NCBI RefSeq assembly: GCF_000696185.1
Contig: NZ_KK853997.1
Span: forward strand, 4,883,602 to 4,947,601
Source: Kitasatospora cheerisanensis KCTC 2395
GTDB taxonomy: Bacteria; Actinomycetota; Actinomycetes; Streptomycetales; Streptomycetaceae
Reading direction: 5' to 3'
Length of the DNA stretch: 64,000 bases
In this document: piece by piece, positions 26,928 to 34,531 of the stretch
Numbering within the stretch: the stretch's first letter is position 1
How the letters are laid out: the number at the start of each line of letters is the position of its first letter
Notes under the pieces: generated by a model
Seen by the model: only the letters and a program-made list of their open reading frames with translations
Told to the model about the DNA's origin: nothing
Database searches by the model: none
Translations under genes and position numbers: made by a program

Positions 26928-27686
26928 GTGACGACGGTCTTCGGCGTGGACATCGGCGGTTCGGGCATCAAGGGCGCACCGGTCGACCTGGACAGGGGCG
27001 TGCTCGCGCAGGAGCGGCACAAGGTCCTCACCCCGCACCCGTCCGGGCCCGACGCGGTGATCGACGCCGTCTGCGAGGTCGTCCGGCACTTCGAGCACCG
27101 AGGCCCGGTCGGCCTGACCTTCCCCGGCGTGGTCGTCGACGGGCACACCCGCACCGCCGCCAACGTCGACAAGGGCTGGATCGGCCTGGACGCCGCCACC
27201 CGGTTCAGCGAGGCGCTCGGCATGCCCGCCACCGTGGTCAACGACGCCGACGCGGCCGGCCTCGCCGAAGTCACCCACGGCGCCGGGCGCGGCCGCTCCG
27301 GCGTGGTCCTGCTGCTCACCTTCGGCACCGGCATCGGCAGCGCGCTGTTCTCCGACGGCGTGCTCGTCCCCAACACCGAACTCGGCCACCTCGAACTGCG
27401 CGGCAAGGACGCCGAACGGCGCGCCTCCTCCGCCGCCAAGGAACGCCACGACCTCAGCTGGCCGCAGTGGGCCGGACGGGTCGACGAGTACCTCGACCTG
27501 GTCGAGATGCTGTTCTCCCCGCAACTGGTGATCGTCGGCGGCGGCGTCAGCCGCAAGCACGAGAAGTTCCTGCCGCTGCTCAAGGACCGCCGCGCTGAGG
27601 TGGTGCCCGCCGAACTCCGCAACGACGCGGGCATCGTCGGCGCGGCGATGGCCGCCGGACGGCAGCCGCTGACGGCCGGCCGCTGA
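26928..27686 (+). CDS. ppgK: Polyphosphate glucokinase (ROK family)
   Basis: The 252-aa enzyme phosphorylates glucose with polyphosphate or ATP. It has the ROK/ASKHA phosphate-1 motif DIGGSGIKGAPVDL at residues 6-19, then NVDKGWIG, NDADAAGLAE, a second phosphate-binding loop LTFGTGIGSALF, and the LGHLELRGKDAE segment typical of actinobacterial polyphosphate glucokinases. The GTG start at 26928 is preceded by GGAAGG, and a TACGTT hexamer at 26869-26874 may be the -10 element. The length matches PpgK, which is shorter than ordinary ROK kinases. Confidence 0.92.
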   Translation: MTTVFGVDIGGSGIKGAPVDLDRGVLAQERHKVLTPHPSGPDAVIDAVCEVVRHFEHRGPVGLTFPGVVVDGHTRTAANVDKGWIGLDAATRFSEALGMPATVVNDADAAGLAEVTHGAGRGRSGVVLLLTFGTGIGSALFSDGVLVPNTELGHLELRGKDAERRASSAAKERHDLSWPQWAGRVDEYLDLVEMLFSPQLVIVGGGVSRKHEKFLPLLKDRRAEVVPAELRNDAGIVGAAMAAGRQPLTAGR

Positions 27687-27721
27687 GCCGCCGCTGCCGC
27701 CGGGGGCTCCGGGCCGCGGGG

Positions 27722-28297
27722 CTAACGGGCGCGGTGGCGGCGGCGCTGGGCGACGTAACGCGCGGTGACGATCGCGGCGGCCAGGCCGGTGCCGGTGAAC
27801 AGCCAGGCCGCGCGCAGCGCCAGCCCGCCGGCCAGCGCCACCACCTGGCCGGTGACGCCGTGCGCGGCGTCGGGCTGCAGCAGCACCAGTGCCGCCGCGA
27901 ACGCGATCGGCCCGCAGATCGGCGCGGCCGGCAGGTCCGGGTACCGCACCCGCACGGCCAGCTGGAAGCACACCACCAGATAGCCGAGCCCGAACAGCAC
28001 CCCGAGCCCCCCGAACACCAGCCGGTCCACGGCCGCGAACGCCAGCGTCCCGGCGACCGCGACCACCCCGGTGCCGACCGCCGTCAGCCGGGCCGGCGGG
28101 CCGCCGGCCCGCTGCCGACGGGCCGTCAGCAGCCGGTGCAGCACCTGCAGGGCGGGTGGCCCGGTCCGGCCGCCGGAGGCCGACCGCAACCTGGATTCGG
28201 GGGGCCCGCTCTGCCCCGGAACGGCGGCCTCGGCGGCGCCGCGCCCCGGCGCTCGTCTCCTCGGCCCTGGCGGCTGGGTACGGATGCTCTGCTCCAC
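27722..28297 (-). CDS. Small integral membrane protein (DUF6542-like)
   Basis: The 191-aa protein has a Pro/Arg-rich N-terminal half and about four hydrophobic helices in the C-terminal half (for example VVAVAGTLAFAAVDRLVFGGLGV, shown in part). I recognise it as the small membrane protein found next to ychF in streptomycetes, annotated as DUF6542; its function is unknown. I choose the GTG at 28297 because TACGTT lies six bases before it; an ATG at 28321 would precede that promoter element. It converges with ppgK and is divergent from ychF. Confidence 0.72.
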   Translation of the reverse strand: MEQSIRTQPPGPRRRAPGRGAAEAAVPGQSGPPESRLRSASGGRTGPPALQVLHRLLTARRQRAGGPPARLTAVGTGVVAVAGTLAFAAVDRLVFGGLGVLFGLGYLVVCFQLAVRVRYPDLPAAPICGPIAFAAALVLLQPDAAHGVTGQVVALAGGLALRAAWLFTGTGLAAAIVTARYVAQRRRHRAR

Positions 28298-28303
28298 CCG
28301 ACC

Positions 28304-28309
28304 AACGTA
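28304..28309 (-). promoter_or_regulatory. -10 element of a likely leaderless promoter (DUF6542 gene)
   Basis: On the - strand TACGTT is six bases before the GTG at 28297. Confidence 0.5.
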
Positions 28310-28410
28310 CGGTCCGATCATCGACACCCTGTGTAATGGCCGCCGAGCAATTGGTCCGTGTCCGTTCGCTGCGCGCCCCACCGCGCTGCCTCGGGCCCCC
28401 GCACGCCCCG

Positions 28411-28416
28411 TAGACT
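28411..28416 (+). promoter_or_regulatory. Candidate -10 element of the ychF promoter
   Basis: TAGACT at 28411-28416 precedes ychF by about 60 bases, giving a 5' leader of about 54 bases. Confidence 0.4.
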
Positions 28417-28476
28417 GGGGGATCGGCCCGTACCGGGCCACCTCGACGCCCTCCAAGCCACGGGACACCACTCTCC

Positions 28477-29550
28477 ATGTCGCTCACGATCGGAATCGTC
28501 GGCCTGCCGAACGTCGGCAAGTCGACCCTTTTCAACGCCCTGACCAAGAACGACGTGCTGGCGGCCAACTACCCGTTCGCCACCATCGAGCCCAACGTGG
28601 GCGTCGTCGGTGTCCCCGACCCGCGGCTGGACAAGCTCGCCGAGATCTTCGGCTCGCAGCGCATCCTCCCCGCCACCGTCGACTTCGTGGACATCGCCGG
28701 CATCGTCCGCGGCGCCAGCGAGGGCGAGGGCCTGGGCAACAAGTTCCTCGCCAACATCCGCGAGGCCAACGCGATCTGCCAGGTCGTCCGCGCCTTCACC
28801 GACCCCGACGTGGTCCACGTGGACGGCAAGGTGTCGCCCAAGGACGACATCGACACCATCCACACCGAGCTGATCCTCGCCGACCTGCAGACCATCGAGA
28901 AGGCGCTGCCCCGGCTCCAGAAGGAAGCCCGGCTCAAGAAGGACACCGCCCCCGTCCTGGCCGCCGCCGAGGCCGCGCAGGCCATCCTCGAAACCGGCAA
29001 GACCCTGTTCGAGGCGGGCTTCGACACCACCCTCGTCCGCGACCTCCACCTGATGACCGCGAAGCCGTTCCTCTACGTCTTCAACGTCGACGAGGACGCC
29101 CTCTCCGACGAGGACTTCAAGAACGCCCAGCGCGCCCTGGTCGCCCCCGCCGAGGCCATCTTCCTCAACGCGAAGATCGAGTCCGAGCTCATCGAGCTCG
29201 AGGACGACGAGGCCCTCGAACTCCTCCAGTCCATGGGCCAGGACGAGCCCGGCCTCGCCACCCTCGCCCGGGTCGGCTTCGCCACCCTCGGCCTGCAGAC
29301 CTACCTCACCGCCGGCCCCAAGGAAGCCCGGGCCTGGACCATCAAGCAGGGCGCCACCGCCCCCGAGGCCGCCGGAGTCATCCACACCGACTTCCAGAAG
29401 GGCTTCATCAAGGCCGAGGTCACCTCCTTCGAGGACCTCGTCGCCACCGGCTCCATCGCCGAGGCCCGCGCCAAGGGCAAGGCCCGCATCGAGGGCAAGG
29501 ACTACGTCATGCAGGACGGCGACGTGGTGGAGTTCCGCTTCAACGTCTGA
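28477..29550 (+). CDS. ychF: Redox-regulated ATPase YchF (OLA1 family)
   Basis: The 357-aa protein is a TRAFAC-class P-loop NTPase of the Obg-related YchF/OLA1 group. It binds ATP rather than GTP and is ribosome-associated. G1 is GLPNVGKSTLFNAL (residues 9-22), G3 is DFVDIAGIVRGASEGEGLGNKFL, and the base-recognition motif is N-V-D-E instead of NKxD, which fits the ATP preference. The C-terminal TGS-like domain ends in DGDVVEFRFNV. The ATG start is clear although no strong ribosome-binding sequence precedes it. A strong terminator follows. Confidence 0.96.
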   Translation: MSLTIGIVGLPNVGKSTLFNALTKNDVLAANYPFATIEPNVGVVGVPDPRLDKLAEIFGSQRILPATVDFVDIAGIVRGASEGEGLGNKFLANIREANAICQVVRAFTDPDVVHVDGKVSPKDDIDTIHTELILADLQTIEKALPRLQKEARLKKDTAPVLAAAEAAQAILETGKTLFEAGFDTTLVRDLHLMTAKPFLYVFNVDEDALSDEDFKNAQRALVAPAEAIFLNAKIESELIELEDDEALELLQSMGQDEPGLATLARVGFATLGLQTYLTAGPKEARAWTIKQGATAPEAAGVIHTDFQKGFIKAEVTSFEDLVATGSIAEARAKGKARIEGKDYVMQDGDVVEFRFNV

Positions 29551-29566
29551 CGCCTCCCGCGACACC

Positions 29567-29600
29567 CGAAGGGACCGGCCCGCCAGGGCCGGTCCCTTCG
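29567..29600. terminator. Bidirectional terminator between ychF and the Uma2 gene
   Basis: A 15-bp perfect inverted repeat at 29567-29581 and 29586-29600 with a 4-base loop, between convergent genes. Confidence 0.9.
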
Positions 29601-29610
29601 TCGTGGGCGG

Positions 29611-30186
29611 TCAGAGGCCGGCGACGAGCTGTTCGAGATCCAGGTCGATCTCGAACGGCACCGGACGCCGGAGGGTGCCCCGGAAGATGCCGACCGGGAC
29701 GTAGCTCCGCGTCGGCCCGTCGAGTTCGTAGACGTGCACGACCGGGTGGCCGTCCTCGTCCTCGATGCGCCAGTAGTGCGGGATCCCGGCCTCGGCGTAC
29801 TTGCGGAGCTTGACGGTGCGGTCGCGGTGGGCGGACTCGGGGGAGACGACCTCGACCGCCAGCGTGACCTCTTCGGCGGCGAGCCAGGTGCGGTCGCGGT
29901 CTATCGGTGCGTCGGTCACCAGCAGGTCCGGCTCGGGCCGGTTCCGGGAGTCGAGCTTGACGGTCATCTCCCTGCCGACCTTGAAGCCCTCCGGGCACTG
30001 GCCCATGAGTGCGACGGTGAGCATGGTGACGAGGTGGCCGTGCCACCAACGCTGCGGCGACATCATGAAGACGAGCGCTCCGTCGATCAGTTCGGTGTGC
30101 CGGGGCGCCTCGGGGAGGCGGTCGAGATCCTCCGCGAACCAGCCCTCCGCGCGCGGCGGGCGCATCCAGTCGGGCAGTGAGGTCAT
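29611..30186 (-). CDS. Uma2 family endonuclease (DUF820)
   Basis: The 191-aa protein has the Uma2/DUF820 fold, a PD-(D/E)xK nuclease relative that is abundant in actinobacteria. The core reads RPEPDLLVTD, then LAVEVVSPESAHRDRTVKLRKYAEAGIPHYWRIE, with the acidic and Lys residues of a restriction-type active site. Its biological target is unknown. I use the ATG at 30186 with GAGGGC close upstream; a GTG eight codons earlier is possible. It is divergent from a tetR gene across operator-like palindromes. Confidence 0.85.
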   Translation of the reverse strand: MTSLPDWMRPPRAEGWFAEDLDRLPEAPRHTELIDGALVFMMSPQRWWHGHLVTMLTVALMGQCPEGFKVGREMTVKLDSRNRPEPDLLVTDAPIDRDRTWLAAEEVTLAVEVVSPESAHRDRTVKLRKYAEAGIPHYWRIEDEDGHPVVHVYELDGPTRSYVPVGIFRGTLRRPVPFEIDLDLEQLVAGL

Positions 30187-30204
30187 GCCCTCAGGGTAGT
30201 GGGT

Positions 30205-30240
30205 AGACACTGTCTGCTCGCTGCTGGTAGACAGTGTCTA
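30205..30240. promoter_or_regulatory. Two palindromic operators between Uma2 and tetR
   Basis: AGACA-C-TGTCT at 30205-30215 and TAGACA-G-TGTCTA at 30228-30240 are perfect palindromes of the same sequence class, spaced about two helical turns apart centre to centre. The second ends at the first base of the tetR ATG. This is the expected arrangement for TetR autorepression and could also affect the divergent Uma2 gene. Confidence 0.75.
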
Positions 30241-30819
30241 TGAGTGATGAGCAGACGTCCCTGCGCGAGCGCCTGGTGGATGCCGGGGTGGAGTTGGTGC
30301 TGGCGGAGGGGTCGGGGCGGTGGGGCTGCGGGAGATCGCCCGGCGGGCGGGGGTGTCGCACGGGGCGCCGCGGCGGTACTTCCCGACGCACCGGGAGCTG
30401 CTGTCGGCGGTGGCGCGGCGCGGGTTCGAGGAGCTGGCGCGGCGGTTCGCAGGGGTGCGGGCGGAGGGGCCCGGGCGCGGCTGGAGGGGGCGGCGCGGGA
30501 GTACCTGGCGTTCGCGGCCGAGCGGCGCGGCATGTACGAGCTGATGTTCCGTCACGACCTGCTGAGCAGCGACGGGTCGGAGCCGGACGGCCCCCGGCTG
30601 CGGGAGTCGACGGGGCCGCTGTTCGGGGGGATGGCCCGGCTGGTCGGGGAGTGCACGGGGGACGCGGAGCGGGCCCCCGTGGTGGCGGCCGCGCTGTGGG
30701 CGAACCTGCACGGCCTGGCGCAGTTGCAGGGCTGGGGGAGCGTCGGGCTGATGCTCGGCGAGGGCCGGGAGGACGCGCTGCTGGAGGCCGTCCTGACGGC
30801 GCACCTGGGGGCGCGGTGA
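30240..30819 (+). CDS. TetR family repressor (frame broken twice in this sequence)
   Basis: Three segments in three frames together make a complete TetR protein. They are SDEQTSLRERLVDAGVELVL, then GLREIARRAGVSHGAPRRYF (the DNA-binding helix-turn-helix), then EYLAFAAERRGMYELMFRHD and the ligand domain. One extra G in the run at 30314-30317 and one in the run at 30473-30475 would restore a 193-aa protein, the normal TetR length. The stop overlaps the MFS start (GTGA), and palindromic operators cover its own start. It should repress itself and the exporter. Two losses of G in short runs suggest sequencing error rather than decay. Confidence 0.8.
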
Positions 30820-32159
30820 GCCGCCTCGCGCTCCCGGTGAGCGCTGCGGCCGCCATGCTGGTGGCCCTGGACGGCACGGTGCTGCTGATCGCCCAGCCCG
30901 CGATGCGGCGCGAACTCGGGGCAGGCGCGGCCGCGTTGCAGTGGACCAGCACCGGCTACCTGGTCGCGGTGGCGGCCCTGCTGGTGGTGGCCGGACGGCT
31001 CGGCGACCGCTACGGGCACCGGCCGACGCTGCTGGCGGGCGTGCTGGGCTTCGGTGCGGCCTCGGCGGGCATCGCGGCCGCCCCCACGGTCGGCTGGGTG
31101 ATCGCGCTGCGGGTCGCCCAGGGCGCGTTCGGGGCGCTGCTGCAGCCGGGGACGCTGGCGCTGCTGAGGCTGTGCTGCCCGCCGGAGCGGCTCGGCCGGG
31201 CGATCGCGGTGCGGACGGGCGCGATCGCGCTCGCGGCGGCCGCGGGCCCGCTGCTCGGCGGCGTGCTGGTGGCGCAGTTCGGCTGGCGGTCGGTGTTCTG
31301 GATCAACGCGCCGGTCGCCGTGCTGATCGCGGCGATGACCCTGGCGCTGCGTCCGCCCGAGGTCGAACGCGGCCGGCAGCGGCTCGACCTGGCGGGCGCG
31401 GCGCTGCTCGCGACGGCGCTCGCCGTGCTGGTGCACGCCCTCGCCGAGGTGCCCGGCTGGGGCTGGACCGCTCCCGGCACGCTCGCCGAACTCGCCGCCG
31501 CGGCAGCCCTGCTGGCCCTGCTGGCCGGCCACGAGCGGCGCACCGCCGAGCCGGTGGTGCCGCGCCCGGTGGCCCGGTCGCGTCCGGTGATCGGCTCGCT
31601 GGTGCTGCTACTGACCTCCTCCGCCGGGCTGTTCGGCGCCCTGTTCAGCACCACCTTCCGACTCCAGGACGCGCTGCGGCTCGGCCCGTTGGCCACCGCG
31701 CTGCGGATGCTGCCGCTGACCGCGCTGATGGTGCTGGGCGCCCCGGCCGCCGCCCGGGCACTGCGCCGGTACGGGCCGCGCCGCACCGCGCTCGCCGGGG
31801 CGCTGCTGCTGGTGGCGGGCATCGCCGCCCTGGCCGGCCCGGGCGCCGGCGGCGGCGCGACCGCCGCGACGGCGGTGGCCTCGGCGCTGATGGGCGCGGG
31901 TTTCGCGGTGGTGATGGTGACGGCCACCGGCAGCGTGGTCGGCGACGCCCCGCCGGGCTGTGCGGGCGCGGTCGGCGGCCTGAAGCAGACCGCGATGAAC
32001 GTCGGCCCGACGCTGGGCATCGCGGCCGCCTCCGGTGCGGGCCCGCACGGCGCGCTGCCGGTGCTGGCGGTGCTCGCCGCCGTCGGGCTGCTCCCGGCCG
32101 CCGCGCTGCCGGTCGGCCGACACGCGCCGCGCCGCGAACCCGTGGCCGCCGGCGCGTGA
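30816..32159 (+). CDS. MFS drug exporter, DHA2 (14-helix) type
   Basis: The 447-aa membrane protein is a proton-driven major facilitator transporter. The first helix has MLVALDGTVLLIAQPAMRR, with the DGT variant of the family's motif D1. Motif A is GRLGDRYGHRPTLL and motif C-like glycines lie in GPLLGGVLVAQFGWRSVFWINAPVAV, the DHA2/QacA signature. It starts at GTG 30816, overlapping the TetR stop by four bases. The first of the broken tetR frames happens to be in phase with this gene, so a naive reading would fuse them. Likely role: export of the TetR ligand, a toxic compound. Confidence 0.9.
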   Translation: MSRLALPVSAAAAMLVALDGTVLLIAQPAMRRELGAGAAALQWTSTGYLVAVAALLVVAGRLGDRYGHRPTLLAGVLGFGAASAGIAAAPTVGWVIALRVAQGAFGALLQPGTLALLRLCCPPERLGRAIAVRTGAIALAAAAGPLLGGVLVAQFGWRSVFWINAPVAVLIAAMTLALRPPEVERGRQRLDLAGAALLATALAVLVHALAEVPGWGWTAPGTLAELAAAAALLALLAGHERRTAEPVVPRPVARSRPVIGSLVLLLTSSAGLFGALFSTTFRLQDALRLGPLATALRMLPLTALMVLGAPAAARALRRYGPRRTALAGALLLVAGIAALAGPGAGGGATAATAVASALMGAGFAVVMVTATGSVVGDAPPGCAGAVGGLKQTAMNVGPTLGIAAASGAGPHGALPVLAVLAAVGLLPAAALPVGRHAPRREPVAAGA

Positions 32160-32171
32160 CAGGCTGGCCGG

Positions 32172-32558
32172 GTGGCGGAGGATGAGGTGACGGCGGCCCG
32201 GCGCCCGGTCGGCGCGCTGAGTTCGACGGTGCTGGACTGTCCGGACCCGGAGCGGCTGGCGGCGTTCTACCGACTGCTGACGGGCTGGCAGGTGACGTAC
32301 CGCAGCGAGGCGTACGTGTTCATCGGGGACGGTCCGGTGCGGATCGGCTTCCAGCGGGTCGGCGGTTTCCGCCCGCCGGAGTGGCCGTCCGACGGGGCCC
32401 GTGCGCACCTGGTCTTCACGGTGCCCGAACTGGAGCCCGCCGTCGCCGAGTTGCTGGCGGCCGGGGCGAGCAGGCCGGAGCAGCAGGCGGGCGGCGAGCG
32501 CCGGGTGACGCTGCTGGACCCGGACGGCCATCCGTTCTGCCTCGCCCTGCCCGAGTGA
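32172..32558 (+). CDS. VOC (glyoxalase-like) family protein
   Basis: The 128-aa protein has one pair of beta-alpha-beta-beta-beta modules of the vicinal oxygen chelate fold: SSTVLDCPDPERLAAFYRLLTGW at the start and RVTLLDPDGHPFCLAL at the end. This is the pattern of the glyoxalase_6-like proteins, which include bleomycin-resistance and dioxygenase relatives. The substrate is unknown. It starts 12 bases after the MFS stop on the same strand and may be part of the tetR-MFS operon. It converges with the HAD gene. Confidence 0.85.
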   Translation: MAEDEVTAARRPVGALSSTVLDCPDPERLAAFYRLLTGWQVTYRSEAYVFIGDGPVRIGFQRVGGFRPPEWPSDGARAHLVFTVPELEPAVAELLAAGASRPEQQAGGERRVTLLDPDGHPFCLALPE

Positions 32559-32562
32559 CGCC

Positions 32563-32576
32563 CGGCCGAACGGCCG
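32563..32576. terminator. Short hairpin between VOC and HAD genes
   Basis: CGGCCG at 32563-32568 and again at 32571-32576 makes a small, very GC-rich hairpin in the 24-bp gap between two convergent genes. It is weak as a terminator. Confidence 0.35.
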
Positions 32577-32582
32577 TGCGGG

Positions 32583-33239
32583 TCAGGGCAGTCGGACGAC
32601 CAGGCCGCCGTCCGGGTTCGCGGTGACGGTGACGCCGGTGAGGTCGGCCACGTGGTGGTCGGGCCGGTGGGCGGCGGCGCGCGGGCCGATGCCGAGCACC
32701 GGCATGCCGGCGGCGCGGGCGGCGGCGATGCCGGCCTCGGAATCCTCCAGGACGAGGCACTCGGCAGGGGCGACGCCGAGTTCGGCGGCGGCCTTGAGGA
32801 AGCCCTCGGGGTCGGGCTTGCTGGCGCCGACCTGCTCGGCGGTGACCATCAGCGGCGGCAGCGGGACGCCGGCCGCGGCCATCCGGACCCGGGCGAGGCG
32901 CTCGTCGGCGGAGGTGACCAGGGCGTGCGGCAGTCCGGCCAGTGACTCCACCAGCCGCCGGGCGCCCGGGACTTCGACCACGCCGTCGGTGTCGGCGGTC
33001 TCCTCGGCGAGCATCTGCCGGTTCTCCGCGTGGTTCTGCTCCATCGGGCGGTCGGGCAGCAGCAGTGCCATGGAGAGGTGGCCCTGGCGGCCGTGGACGG
33101 TCCGCATCACCGTGTCGCCGTCGAGCCCGTTGCGGTCGGCCCAGGCGCGCCAGCAGCGTTCGACCACGGCGTCGGAGTTGACCAGGGTGCCGTCCATGTC
33201 GAGCAGGACGGCGCGGACCGGCGGGGTGAGGACGGGCAT
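32583..33239 (-). CDS. HAD family phosphatase
   Basis: The 218-aa hydrolase has the HAD motif I DMDGTLVNSD, motif II VTSADERL, motif III Lys in GASKPDPEGFL and motif IV LEDSEAGIAAARAAG. This is the beta-phosphoglucomutase-like/sugar-phosphatase subfamily with a helical cap. The substrate is unknown; sugar phosphates or other phosphoesters are likely. The ATG at 33239 has GAGGAG upstream, and a TACGAT hexamer (- strand, 33280-33285) is the probable -10 box. Confidence 0.88.
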   Translation of the reverse strand: MPVLTPPVRAVLLDMDGTLVNSDAVVERCWRAWADRNGLDGDTVMRTVHGRQGHLSMALLLPDRPMEQNHAENRQMLAEETADTDGVVEVPGARRLVESLAGLPHALVTSADERLARVRMAAAGVPLPPLMVTAEQVGASKPDPEGFLKAAAELGVAPAECLVLEDSEAGIAAARAAGMPVLGIGPRAAAHRPDHHVADLTGVTVTANPDGGLVVRLP

Positions 33240-33279
33240 CGGGGCTCCTCGGGGGCCTCGGGCGAGTGTTTGTTCCACA

Positions 33280-33285
33280 ATCGTA
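33280..33285 (-). promoter_or_regulatory. -10 element of the HAD gene, inside a TTGT..ACAA dyad
   Basis: TACGAT on the - strand, about 40 bases before the start. It lies in a patch (33269-33288) where TTTGT and ACAAA are inverted, as at GntR-type operators. Confidence 0.4.
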
Positions 33286-33300
33286 CAAAACCCGTGGCGC

Positions 33301-33360
33301 CCGGGGCGGGCCTCACCCCGGACGGCGCGGGCCTCACCCGGCACGTGCGGGCCTCACCCC
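33301..33360. repeat. 20-bp tandem repeat, three copies
   Basis: Units 33301-33320, 33321-33340 and 33341-33360 share the block gcgggcctcaccc in the same register. The third unit covers the last codons of the deaminase gene. Confidence 0.8.
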
Positions 33361-33800
33361 AGCAGGTGCGCGTTCACGGCCCGGGCCTCCTCGGCCAGCT
33401 CCGGCAGCTCCACCACCTCGATGCCGGCCGCGGTGAGCAGCGCGGTGCCCTGGCAGGCCTCGACGAACAGCGAGGGCTCCCGCCAGGCCACCACCACCCG
33501 CGGCACCCCGGCCGCCACGATCAGCTCGGCGCACGGGTGCGGCCGGGACGCGCGCCGCCCGCACGGTTCGAGGGTGCTGTAGACGGTGGCGGTGCGCAGT
33601 CGCGGATCGCCGACCGGGAGCTTGCCGAGCGCGGCCTCCTCGGCGTGGTTGACCGCGTCGACCTCCCGGCTGAAGCCCTCGGCGAGCACCTCGCCGTCCG
33701 CGCCGACGATCACCGCGCCCACCGAGAACGCCGTCCGGGACGGCGGGCAGTGCCGGGACAGTTCGATCGCGCGGCGCAGCCATTCCTGGTCAGTGGTCAT
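33354..33800 (-). CDS. Cytidine/deoxycytidylate deaminase family protein (RibD N-domain-like)
   Basis: The 148-aa protein is a zinc-dependent deaminase. The HAE motif is at residues 52-54 (His zinc ligand, catalytic Glu) and the two further ligands are Cys80 and Cys90 in PCGRRASRPHPC. This long spacing resembles the RibD deaminase domain rather than tRNA adenosine deaminases. Its ATG overlaps the end of the reductase gene by 11 bases, so the two halves of a RibD-like activity are made side by side from one message. It may act on a pyrimidine intermediate; the exact substrate is unknown. Confidence 0.86.
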   Translation of the reverse strand: MTTDQEWLRRAIELSRHCPPSRTAFSVGAVIVGADGEVLAEGFSREVDAVNHAEEAALGKLPVGDPRLRTATVYSTLEPCGRRASRPHPCAELIVAAGVPRVVVAWREPSLFVEACQGTALLTAAGIEVVELPELAEEARAVNAHLLG

Positions 33801-34482
33801 CGGAGGACTCCTTCGGGGCGTACCGCAGCAGGACGACGTCCCCCACGGTACGGGCCTCCAGCAGGCGCATCCGGCGGGCCGGCCCGCCGGGGTAGGCGGC
33901 GGGGCCGAGGAAGCGCGGTGCGGCGGGCTGGCCGACCAGCAGCGGGGCGACGGCGAGTTGGAGTTCGTCGGCGAGGCCCTCGGCGAGGAACTGGGTGTGC
34001 ACGCCGCCGCCGCCCTCGACCATCAGCCGGCGCACCCCGCGCGCGCCCAGGTCGTCCAGCACGGCGCCCAGCGGGACGGCCGCGCCGAGGCCCGCCACCT
34101 CGGTGCCGGGCGCCCCGGCCAGGGCCGCGCGCAGCGCGGGCGCGGCGGCGTCGGTGGTGTAGGCGAGCTTGGCGCCGCCGGTGTGCCAGAAGCGCAGCGC
34201 GGGGGAGAGCGCGCCGCTCGCGCTGAGGGTGACCTTCAGCGGGTGGGCGGGCAGTCCGGCGGCCTCCCGTTCGGCGCGCCGGGCGGGCGAGTTGACGAGC
34301 AGTCGGGGGTTGTCGGCGCGCAGCGTGCCGCCGCCGACCAGGATCGCGTCGCTGGCGGCGCGCAGGGCGTCGACCCGGTCGAAGTCCTCGGCGTTGGAGA
34401 GCAGCAGCCGGTCGGGGGAGGCGTCGTCGAGGTGGCCGTCGATCGACACCGCGGCGCTCAGCAGGACGTAGGGGCGGGGCAC
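33790..34482 (-). CDS. Pyrimidine reductase family protein (RibD C-domain)
   Basis: The 230-aa protein has the dihydrofolate-reductase-like fold of RibD reductases: PYVLLSAAVSIDGHLDD at the start, DAILVGGGTLRADNPRLLV, and LMVEGGGGVHTQFL for NADPH binding. RibD reductases reduce the ribosyl group of a riboflavin precursor. I choose the GTG at 34482 with GGAG eight bases upstream; a GTG at 34518 is an alternative. The gene overlaps the deaminase gene behind it. No other riboflavin genes are nearby, so the pair may serve secondary metabolism or be a second RibD. Confidence 0.85.
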   Translation of the reverse strand: MPRPYVLLSAAVSIDGHLDDASPDRLLLSNAEDFDRVDALRAASDAILVGGGTLRADNPRLLVNSPARRAEREAAGLPAHPLKVTLSASGALSPALRFWHTGGAKLAYTTDAAAPALRAALAGAPGTEVAGLGAAVPLGAVLDDLGARGVRRLMVEGGGGVHTQFLAEGLADELQLAVAPLLVGQPAAPRFLGPAAYPGGPARRMRLLEARTVGDVVLLRYAPKESSDDH

Positions 34483-34531
34483 GGGGCGGGCTCCATGGTC
34501 GGCGGTCGGGCCACCCACCGTACGCCGTCGC

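Noticed and set aside
30234..32159. Single 641-residue TetR-MFS fusion protein
   Set aside because: The middle part of that frame is Arg/Gly nonsense; the true TetR segments are in two other frames and the MFS protein has its own GTG start at 30816.
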